This document shows positions 1 through 9,900 of a stretch of DNA of 23,096 bases, piece after piece. Source of the DNA: Rodentolepis nana (Eukaryota; Platyhelminthes; Cestoda; Cyclophyllidea; Hymenolepididae); contig UZAE01012033.1 of NCBI GenBank assembly GCA_900617975.1, positions 59,837 to 82,932 on the forward strand. Direction: 5' to 3'. How positions within the stretch are numbered: position 1 is the stretch's first letter; every line of letters starts with the position of its first letter. A program made the translations under genes and the position numbers. The notes under the pieces are model-generated. The model was not told the DNA's origin. It worked only from the letters and a program-made list of their open reading frames with translations, and did not search any database.

Positions 1-1723
1 TAAATTGTATGCACTGTTGTGGTGATGCTCCATACTCATCTCAACTACTTAATCTTGGTCATATATGGTGCCAATTGATTAATATGGTATAATCGAATCG
101 GAGAGTAAATCGACAGGGAATACTTTTCTTAATTAACCTGGTAATCAAAAGATGAAGACTCGGCGCTTCAATTTAACGAGGTGAAATAATCTCCATTCCA
201 GAACTTGGCTAAACCAGCTCTCCCGAGTTCCAATAAAGAAAGTTCCATAATGAATTACCTCACTAATAACTTTTTTCAGATCCACTTAAAAGATTCATTT
301 TCTTTTCACAATTTCATTTCAAAATGTTGAAATATAGTTTTCTTAACCGTTAGCAGCAACAATGATTGACAATGGTATAATTCGTTTCGAGGTTAATTCC
401 TGTATAAACGAAGACTCAGATAGGGCCGATTCCGTCTAAAAAATACGCGTTTCATTCGGATATTATGTTAAATATGCGGACACACCAATTATGCACCAAA
501 CACTTTTATGATATTTTATGAACCTAATTTTCTATTTATCTTTCTCATTTACAATTGATGTAAAATTCAAACTTCAACTCACGTTGTGTGTTCCCATACT
601 ATTACGCAGATTGTAACCTTGTCAATAAGTTTTCACTTGGCGGAAATTGTTGCACATTTTCATCACATCCAGATATCTCGTAATATTTGTGCTAAAATGG
701 TTCACATGAAACCACAAAAATAAATGCTTAATGAAGAGGGATAATGGTGCATATAAAAGCCTGAAACATTTATCCAGACTTGAAAATCAACTAGACTACT
801 ATATATTTTGATTACTAATAGTAGTTTTTGGGTACCTGCTCAGTATTAATTCTATGAAACTTTTTACGCAGGAAGTTTAATAAGGAAATTTTTATTTAAT
901 TATGGTAACTGTCTTGCGTAGTAAAAATATTCCACTAGTTTTTTTCGTTTTGCATACGAAGGCTGAACAGGTCACCTTTAATCAGTGCAAAATCTATGCT
1001 TACTTTACTGTCAAAACTAACGGTTGCGCCCGATCAGCCACTTTATCTAAGTAACCAATCAGCAAGCTCCCAGCGCCTCGAAATTTGTTCACTCAGTAAC
1101 CTAGAGGTCAAATCCTAAGATTTCGCTTAACACAACTTGTCATTATGAAGTAAAATAATTAGGTTAATCAAAATTCAATATCAAACTTCAGATTATTTTG
1201 CATAATTTCGAACTGACTTTCCAACTCTGTGTGACTTAATCTATCATTTGCCTTTATTTTCTACCATTTAAAATTTTGCCTACAATAAAGAGGGAAAAAT
1301 TTTATTAAAAACAAACTAACTAAGCTGCTTGAAACTCAACGGCCTTATGTCTATAAATCGTTTGAAACAGAGGAAGTCGCGGATGTTAAAAGGAACAGAT
1401 TTACACTTCGAGTGGCGTCACTTTTCCTATATTCGCGGATGCAGAGGGATTAGTAAGCTTAAATAGTGGTGGGCATTTTCAAAATGCCAATATCAATTGG
1501 GAACGAAAATAAGGAGAAAGGCGAAGGTGACAAAGGGAAAAGTATCGAATGTAAATGTCAAAACCTTCTATCTTACTTGAATACAAACAAAACTTCCGTT
1601 TTCAAGTGCATTGTCACTGTCCCAGCATTTCCGTTCTAATCCGACAGTATTTGCATTGTCTTTCGAAGGGTACACTTTCAAATTTCCATTCCTTAGCAAT
1701 GCAACTCTATAATACAGATAGTG
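1..1723. other. No gene seen
   Basis: Stops are frequent in all frames. The short open frames at 1555-1806 (+) and 1568-1777 (-) partly overlap repeat copy A and resemble no family. No RNA gene or mobile-element protein was recognised. Confidence 0.6.
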
Positions 1724-2009
1724 GGGTGTGTGATAGACTTTCCCCCACGTGGTGCACCCTGGGCAACGTATATTCATACAGCAAAAAATCTATTATTGAC
1801 TTCTGATTTCAAACTACCATGACCCAACGATATGTCATATTTGACCCCTTTCACAGTACTCATCTTACCTGTTCTCTGCCTTTGTGTCTATCTGACCGTC
1901 TCTTTTACATCTGTGTGTCATTATTCTGTCTATCTCTCGAAATTTTGTGACTTTACCTTTTCCTCCTCCTCTCTGTGAAGCCCGAAGTCAGCTAGATGAC
2001 TAATGATGG
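1724..2009 (+). repeat. Dispersed ~285-bp repeat, copy A
   Basis: It starts GGTGTGTGATAGACTT and ends near GACTAATGATGG. In its first ~60 nt it differs from copy C at about six positions. The middle (CAGTACTCATCTTACC and a T/C-rich stretch) and the end (GAAGTCAGCTAGATGACTAA) also align, with indels. Flanking sequences differ from those of B and C, which marks the ends. No terminal inverted repeats, poly(A) tail or clear target-site duplication were found. Family unknown; a non-autonomous mobile element is the likeliest class. Confidence 0.8.
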
Positions 2010-3112
2010 CTATTATAAAGCCTGCCATTTGATGCACATGTTCTTATGAGAACGCGGTGGTTAAAAAAATGTTCTCTACTGTGAAGGCTAGACATTTCAA
2101 AGCATCAAAAAGTCGAATTCATTTTGGTTACAGCTGAACAGTATCTTTACTGTTTTTTTTCTTTTGAGTCCATTATTGCACGATTAGCATTAACGATTGC
2201 TCAAAATCTACTTGTATACATAATTGTCGCAATTGAATTTACCTTGATTTTAAATTGTTACCTTTTCGATAATATAATTTAAGCAAAGGCATCTCGACTT
2301 TTCCTTCTTTGATGGATTATGGCAAAACGTATTTTCTTGCTACTTACAATAAAGAATGTTGGGAGAAAATTTTGGGAAGTTGGAACTTATGAAGAACAGG
2401 CCGTTTTGCCCATTACCGGTGCACAGACAGTCCGAATCATTAAAACGCCAATGGCATTGTATTATTAATTAAAACTGAATTCTCGGTGTAAACGTTAAAG
2501 AGACCCGTTAATGGTCCAGACTTGTTTCTTCGTCTGTTCAATTTGTAATACAATTTGGGTTTATTCACAATTGTGTCCCCAGTTTTCCGCCTTCTACGTG
2601 CAGTGTCGGTACTACCTATCCCAAGAAAAATAGCAATTTCCACCCGCTATCCAACGCTTACTGCCTTTACTCTGCAGAATGTCTGGCTAACAGTTACGCC
2701 ACCAGCCTCATTTCAACCTATTTTTCCATTTAAGTGGAAGTTGACGGAACAAATTCCGTGACTGCCTTTGAATTCCCATCACCCTGAGCAAGAAATAATT
2801 TTTGTCAAAACCTCCTAGTCTAATAATGGGTAATGGAGGTAGAATTGTGCAAAGCAGACAAGACTGTTTGTTTCAATGTCAAGTTAACGTCTATAATTCC
2901 TATTTAATGTGATTTGAAACAAGTTTTTGTCATTTGTGGTGAGGTAGGCTTATTAGAAATTCATCAATTAATAAAATTTACTAGGCTTTTTTGGGAGTGA
3001 ACTTTCCAACTACTTTACTTAAATTTTACCTTGAAATATTTCACCCATATTTCCTAAAGTTTGAAAATTTATATTTTCATTTTCCTTGTAATTACTTCTA
3101 AAATTTCATTCT

Positions 3113-3208
3113 ATGAATCAGCCCGCCATCACCATTCAGATCGTCGGCTGTGTCAATCAAGACGGCTCATTCGCCGAATCAGCGTGCCCGATCTAATCAA
3201 GTAACGAC
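3113..3208 (+). other. GC-rich patch with a 27-codon open frame
   Basis: ATG at 3113 opens MNQPAITIQIVGCVNQDG and stops at 3194-3196. Third positions are mostly G or C, unlike everything around. No family is recognised. It may be a fragment of an old mobile element or a simple compositional island. Confidence 0.2.
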
Positions 3209-3384
3209 TGAAGCCTAGCCCCATTTATTTAACTCTAGCCCCAAAGTACTTAAACTCCCACCCCACTTGAACCCAGAAATTCTTCTGTGCCGTCTTCCAC
3301 CTACTCACCATTTCTTCTGGCCTCCATCCTCATCAAACAGATTGCTGCTAATAAAAGCCCATCTAAAGCGACAGTCCCATTTTC

Positions 3385-3390
3385 TTTATT
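3385..3390 (-). terminator. Possible AAGAB poly(A) signal AATAAA
   Basis: This is the canonical AATAAA I found on the minus strand about 510 nt past the AAGAB stop. I saw none closer. Variant hexamers between 3600 and 3880 could serve instead. The predicted 3' UTR would include the G-rich block and the hairpin described separately. Confidence 0.25.
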
Positions 3391-3549
3391 TCTTTGCAGT
3401 AGTGATGGTTGGTAGAACCCATGGCCTTAAGACTAGCTATCAAATACCTAGCCACTAATGTATCCACCTAAATGTCTTTTTGCCAATTCTATGTGTTGGT
3501 TTGGGCTATGGGAAAAATACAAATGAAGAGTGAAGACGTGATTAGCCAT

Positions 3550-3596
3550 GTTGGCCAACAGGCTATTAGGCTCTGGAAACCCGGGTCGGGAGCCTA
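3550..3596. other. Palindrome plus hairpin cluster
   Basis: GTTGGCCAAC at 3550-3559 is a perfect 10-bp palindrome. TAGGCTC at 3567-3573 pairs with GAGCCTA at 3590-3596 across a 16-nt loop that itself contains CCCGGG. Pairing extends outward with two mismatches. It lies about 300 nt past the AAGAB stop on the transcribed side. Function unknown. Confidence 0.45.
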
Positions 3597-3728
3597 TCAG
3601 TGAGTCAAAGAAATTTCAACCTCCGTTCATTATAAGGTAAACTGCACTGCTTGAGGAAGCTGATAGGTCATTATTGAAAATAAGTCCAAAATGCTCTGAT
3701 TTTACATCAACTTTCACCTCTTGCCACA

Positions 3729-3757
3729 CCCCCCCCCCTCCCCTCCTGCCCCACCCA
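3729..3757 (-). promoter_or_regulatory. G-rich tract with G-quadruplex potential in the AAGAB 3' flank
   Basis: The plus strand has ten C at 3729-3738 followed by C-rich blocks. The minus (AAGAB sense) strand therefore reads GGG T GGGG CAGGA GGGG A and then ten G. Four G-runs with short loops meet the usual G4 pattern. It lies 142-170 nt past the stop, in the probable 3' UTR or termination zone. Confidence 0.5.
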
Positions 3758-3898
3758 CAGCTTGTTTTCTGAGAATGTAACAGATAAGCAATAGCCGTTT
3801 TAGATAAGTACTGAGCGATAAGTGGGCAAATCAAGGATCAAGAAGTCAGTGTCATGAAAGGTACATATATAATCACAAATGCGTAAGAGGAAAAGAAA

Positions 3899-3976
3899 TT
3901 AAACGTCATCACCGTCAGATAATCCTTCAATTTCATCCTCATCCAGTTTCATGGCTTTCCAAAACCGAACGGCCAT
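3899..3976 (-). CDS. AAGAB: AAGAB exon 6, terminal coding exon
   Basis: This 78-nt exon follows a CATTTTAG acceptor and encodes MAVRFWKAMK then LDEDEIEGLSDGDDV and TAA. Joined to exon 5 (MAER) it aligns residue for residue with the last 28 residues of human p34, including the FW pair and the DEIEGLS motif. No ATG-initiated gene explains this segment better. The exon is isolated by a 9.66-kb intron, yet the match and compatible phase make the join convincing. Confidence 0.88.
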   Translation of the reverse strand: MAVRFWKAMKLDEDEIEGLSDGDDV

Positions 3977-6900
3977 CTAAAATGAAGAAATCAGAGAAGG
4001 CACTTGATACCATTCTTTGAAAAGCACATTAAAACCGTCACATTTAAGTAGACACCATTTTTTAAATTTGAGTACGTTTCGACTGAAAATTTTTCGGTTC
4101 TGGGATGGAGTTTACAGGAGTTACAACTAGCTGTCTAATACTGCCCTTAAGTTTTAATGACACTTGAAGTGGAGAGAGGGAAAGTGGTATTTCTTTGCAA
4201 AGAAATCCAAATTCAACAAATTCACCATTTGGCTGGATTAAGCCCCCATTCTCATAATCGGAAAGGCGAATAACAGCATCAATCTACCAAGTTGCACCTT
4301 GACCACTGGAACACACCAAGCGGACCAATAAATTCGACTGCTGAATGGCGAATTAAGAAAGCAATATTACGTACCTCTACACCGAATGGATCATGAGTAA
4401 AGTACAGCTTTATACTAAGGGTTGAACCGATTAGCAGGCTAGTTCTATAACGTAAGAATAAAGGGCTTTTTAATTGCCCAAATTCTCCTCCCCTCAGCCT
4501 TATAAAGGGCGCAAGGAAAAATGTGCATTCATTTGGGTATTTTAACCGCGCATTTCATTGACGCAATAATTTCCAATAGTAAAAGAACCCCAATACTAAA
4601 TTCTAGAAGGATTAAAAAGGTGGATAGCAACAAATAGTTGAAATTATTTTAAATAGAGAACAAGCGAGATCGATCGGGATTGTTAATAAACTGACAATTG
4701 GAATTTCATTTGCCATTCCCGAACAGGCTAATCAATTTCTTTGACAATACGATGGACATTTTCAGGGCAATTGAACCAAAACTATCAGCTACCGTGGAAT
4801 AAAAGACGACCACGTGTACTCTGTGAGCAAAAAATCGAAGCAAGTTAACGAAATGTGTGCCCAAAATTTCACAAATACGATAGTTTCTAACTTAAGGGTG
4901 TGCGATAGACTTACCTCCACGTGGTGCACCATGGACAACGTATACTCATACGCCAAAAATATCCATAAACCGGTAGTTGATTTCAAATTGCCATGAAACG
5001 ACTGCATGTCATATTCGAACACTTCCACAGTACTCACCTTACCTTTTCTATACATTTGTCTGTCTGTCTCCTTAACATCTTTGAATCACTCTTCTGTTCC
5101 CCCGTCCCTCGACTTTTATGACTTTGATGATCCTCCCCTCTGTGAAGACCGAAGTCAACTAAAGGACTAATGATAACTTTGTGCATAGAATTGCCAACAA
5201 TGAGCCAATAGAAGATCCGTGAAATTTGGATTTTTGAAAGTGGATCGATGAACTCTTCATCAAACGAATATGCGCTTACAGATCCCCTACCTTTATTCCT
5301 TATTTATCCTTACTTAATACGCTACCAATAATGAAAATTTTTTAATAAGGATTATCATTATCGAGAATTATAAAATAATTTGTTGTCATTTCTTAAAAAG
5401 AATTACCACCAATAGCCACATTGATTCCAATTACTCTTCCAGACCCAGAGAAAGACAGAATTATTGTAACTCGAAGAAACTATAACTGTTTGCATATGGA
5501 ATTTATTTATTTATCTTATTTTCGGTAAACACCACAGCATATAAACAGGCCATTAATTGTGTTAGGACATAAATCCCACAGCATTTAAGAAAGATGGAAA
5601 TAAGGACCTATTTCTAGCACGTTTGAGCCTTGCACTATTTTAAATTTAGGACAGAAAGTAAGCTCTTGAACATCCTTACTGTTTAGGTCTAACCCTTCTA
5701 TGCGAAACAAGCATCCAAAACAAAGCCTTGTTGGTTGAATAAACACTTTCATTTACTCTCGGTGCTTTGACTTCGGAGGCTGAAATGGGGCTAATGAATT
5801 AGCAAATCTGGAATGATGGGTTTTAGACATCTTAGGATTCACTGGAGACAACCTAGAAGGCTGAAGGTTCAGCTAAATAAGCATTGCTTGGAAATATTAC
5901 AACATAGAGAAGACAAAAACTGACAGAAAACAAAAAAACTCGTGTGCATTGCAAATAAGCAGCAAAGTTTAAGCTCCAATTTTCCTCATGCTACTATGCG
6001 CCCAAAACTAATTTCATTTGAAGAGTAATAAACGCGCACAGCCGCAGAGATTATCGACTAAGTGCAACTTGTTTCGATGTCAAGGCGTGCAGAGTCCAGG
6101 GATGGCTACAACCCTTGCCAAAAAAACAGAACAAGGCATTCCTCTCAAGTACTTCTTGGTGCTTGCAGCAAGTACCTAGAAAATGCATCCATCAAACTGG
6201 GGGGGTCGAATTGTATTCTTGTTCTACAACTTAAGTACTAGATATCAAATAAAAAAATGAGTGGCTCACAAGACACAAAACAAGCATTAGTGGACATAGT
6301 GTGAAGAAGCCTAATTAAACGAACAGATTGCTGTATATAAAATCAAAGCTTGGAAGATATGGGAATATTTTCAAGTAGGCCATCTTTACCTATTAGAAAG
6401 ACATAATTAACACAGTCCACTAGATCAAGGCCCACCCAATATCAACAATAATGAGAATGCCAGCCCACGTATTTCGAGCTCAAATATTCCAACCTAGAGT
6501 TGAGGTACAAAGTCTGAATTTCATTGAAGTAGAGAAGAAGAGAAACGTCTGAAATCATGCCTCACATATTATAAGAGATGGTTCATAAAGAAGGGGAGTT
6601 TTCTGGGCCATGTTCCTTAACCCCAATTAAAGTGACGCTTAAACATTAACGAAGAAAGAGAACATCGCAAGCATAGTGAGTGCTACTTGGTTTTCACCAA
6701 AGCAAAGCTCGAAACAAATAAATCTTCATTCAGTTTGGAATATTTTCACCAAAACCAAAGCGAACAATAGAGCTGTATTCTCTGAATATGCTTTTTAGCC
6801 ACCTCTTATTATTAAGTTTAAAACGGTCACACATTCCACCGTGAAATTGTCATTACAATTTGTGCACTCTTTCCTCAAACCCGAGATAATGCTAACAACC

Positions 6901-9900
6901 TTCATGTGTTCACATTGACGAATTTGGATTGTGGTCCCTTCAGCATAACTTCATTCACCTGGTTTAACACTTTGACACCCTTAGGACCGTATTGTACTCT
7001 TTCAAAATAATATCCATTGGTACTAGACTTGCAACAGAAAGCGCTATTGCCGTTTGAAACATGTTCAATACCTCTGTAACCTTCGCCTGATATCAACAAA
7101 ACTCATTATTTCGGCGGCATCAGTTTGCTGTGAGACGCGTGAATGTGACTGGATGCATTTTCAAAAAAAAATAATTCGGGCTTTAGAGGGATAAAAAAAG
7201 ACCAATGGAATTTTTTCATTCGTCCTTTCCACCCCATATTTCAATCCGATCGGTAAGAGCAATACCACTTCGGTAAAGCGAAATCATCCCAAAGCCTCAT
7301 AAAGAATGCTTGAGCTTCCCTCCACAGAAAGTTGAATGGGTGAAATTGCAAACAAAGAATTTCCACTTAAAAGTAATATTCAAGTTGAACCTAATGTATG
7401 TAATAGGGGTAAAGGGCAGATAATGCAAGCGCATTAGAAAAATCGAGTCTACGCCTTAACTATTCACCTTTTCGTAAAGGTGGTAAACAACTCGTAATTT
7501 GCAAAAAAACTTGTTTGAACATACGATTCCCCTTTGATCTATCCGCATCGGCTAAAAATGATTTCATAGGACGACATCGATATCAAGCTAAAAAAATTTG
7601 GCGTTCTGAGAGCAAATTGCTTTCGTAAATAGAGGAAAAGTGAATGTATTTCAATATTTAGAAGTAAGTGATGTGTGGAAATTGATATTCAGACTGACCA
7701 GGCAGGGAAGCTGAACGAATGGGAAATGTCAGTTTTAAGTCTATAAATAGAATGCTTTGTCTTATAAAGGTTAGAAGTTAAGCCAGATTTGCTAACCGAA
7801 CACTAGGTCAATACCTTAAAACTAAGCAATTTCTCTATCAATGAAGAATATAAAGACCTAGGACATATTGAATAAAATGTAGCCCTCGCATAGCAAACAG
7901 TGGTATTTCAGGCTTTTAAGCCTAATTGATCCGTAGTACATTTTCTTTAACAATCAGACAAATTTAAACACTGTGAGATTACGAAAACGCAAATAAATGG
8001 AAGAATTCGCTCTTGTAGTCTAATATCTGTAATGATTTTGTCCACCTTCATTAAAATCTTATTTCGAATCAAAATTGGAACAATATAAAACATCAGACCC
8101 CATCTTTCTACTTCCATCAGCAAATACTAAGCTGAAGGCTGTATCAAATCTAAGACAATTCTTAGCTTTCGTCCGTTGGAATTAGGTGGAAATATTCCAG
8201 AAGCAAAGCCCTGACTTTCTTGTCTACGGGTTAAAGCGTCAAGAGACCAATGGATAGGCATATAGGGAAATAGGCGCAAGGGAGTAGAATGTGAGTCTTG
8301 CATCAGAAATAGTTTAGAATACTATTGCAGAGCTCAAAGCAAGTGTTAAAGTACTCTTTCATTCAAAGTACATGAGAGATAAAAATGAACCTTGACGAGA
8401 CATGGTGCTAAAATACCTTGTATCACCTCTGTGGTCTTGGTTATTACCGGAAGAGAAAAATACATCGAACCGCTAAAAGCAACTGATTTGCCAGAAAGTT
8501 CTGATCATCAAACACATGAGATTTTGGCCAGGAATCAAATTCCGTAGATATAAAAAAGGCAACTGTGTCCACCATAGATATGATCTACCTAGGACGTTGT
8601 CTCCATAGCTGCCTAGGTCAAATTACACTTCCTATAGTTTTTAATATTTAAACTGGACGAAATTAATATTCTATATTAATAAATTCCTTGGTTGTTCGAA
8701 TGATGAACTACACCATACTGTTCATATTTCGACCTAAACTGGTAGAGCTTATCGCTATAGAAAGAACTCCCCCCCCCTTTACTGGCTGGTCTCTGATTTC
8801 TTTTCTTCCTAATGACATCCTCATTTAAGCCCAAGCGACTGTTTGCCCCCTCCCCCCCCCCCACTCTCCCTCTTCTCCCTATCGGATCACTTAATTTTTT
8901 CCCAAGTTTAAGCGCTATCACATGGAAGTGTACGAGGGTAGCAATGGCATTACTTGGTGAACCAGCATGCATAATATGCAAAAAAACGATAAATCTAAGT
9001 AAACTTGCAACTTCGTCACACTAATTCAAGAAGGGCTCATAAAAATGGCATAAAGGCAGACAAGAATAATTTGAACTTTTTTCCCGCAGTTAGTGACAAT
9101 TTTCCCCTTCTAATTAAACATTTTTCTCCACCCGCGCACGCGCGCACACACACGAGGTATTCAAGGGAGCAAAAGTGAGTTAAGCCATAGCCAAGAAGTA
9201 AAGCCCCTTCCCATCAATTAGGATTAACTACAACAAATAACGCCTCCAATCCCCCTATTATATCCCTTTCCCTTCGCAGTTTGCAATTTGATTCAGGATC
9301 CAAGGGAGGAGGTAACGCCAATTTCCTAAGCGCCTGCCATCAAGACATTATCTTAAGAAAAAACTGTCAAATTAGCCCAGATTGACAATTCGGCACAATT
9401 CTAACCAAGGGAAATTTCGCTGGCATAACCCAATTTACATCACATAGAAATAAGGCATAACTCTAACAGGAGCAGCATGTATGGAGTTGGCCTTTCACAA
9501 GGCAGGAATCAGAAAGAGTTGGTGGAAGAAAAAATGTCACGAGAGGAAAGCATAGAGGAACCCTGTAAACACCAAGCCGACCCTATGATTTTTTAAAATG
9601 AAGAATTGAGATGACAAATGAAATCAACAGACTGCTAAAAAGGATGTTGATGAGACGTGCACACCCAACCATGCAAAGTAAGGAAGTAAATATATATAAC
9701 TAAGCGAATCACTAGATATAATAAAAGGAAAAGATTGATAAATGCTTGAATATGTTCGCTAAGAGAGTTATTATTACTTTTATATCAAATGTCAGGCGTT
9801 TTGATACTTATCATTAGTCTTTTAGTTGACTTCAACATTCACAGAGGAGAAGGAACATCAAAGTGAAAAAAAGTCGAGAGGGAGGCGAGGGACAGAAGAG

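Larger units (their letters stand above)
2010..3898. other. No coding gene seen; 3' flank of AAGAB and further downstream sequence
   Basis: It holds the small GC-rich patch, the hairpin cluster and the G-rich tract annotated separately. Overlapping open frames at 2440-2643 (-) and 2555-2761 (+) have no recognisable content. The right-hand part probably carries the AAGAB 3' UTR. Confidence 0.55.

Noticed and set aside
1724..2009. Terminal inverted repeats or LTR structure in the dispersed element
   Set aside because: The two ends of each copy are not reverse complements or direct repeats of each other, and no consistent target duplication was seen.
2440..2761. Overlapping open frames on both strands (67 and 68 codons)
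   Set aside because: No domain or family similarity and no splice context that links to another exon; lengths are expected by chance.
4810..4840. Possible extra fragment of the dispersed repeat just upstream of copy B
   Set aside because: GTGTACTCTGTGAGCAAAAA resembles the VYSYxKK-coding part of the repeat at only about 19 of 25 positions, aided by an A-run; too weak to call.
8676..9024. Open frames of 101 (-) and 70 (+) codons
   Set aside because: They are kept open by the poly-C/poly-G runs, which yield Gly- or Pro-rich stretches, and resemble nothing known.
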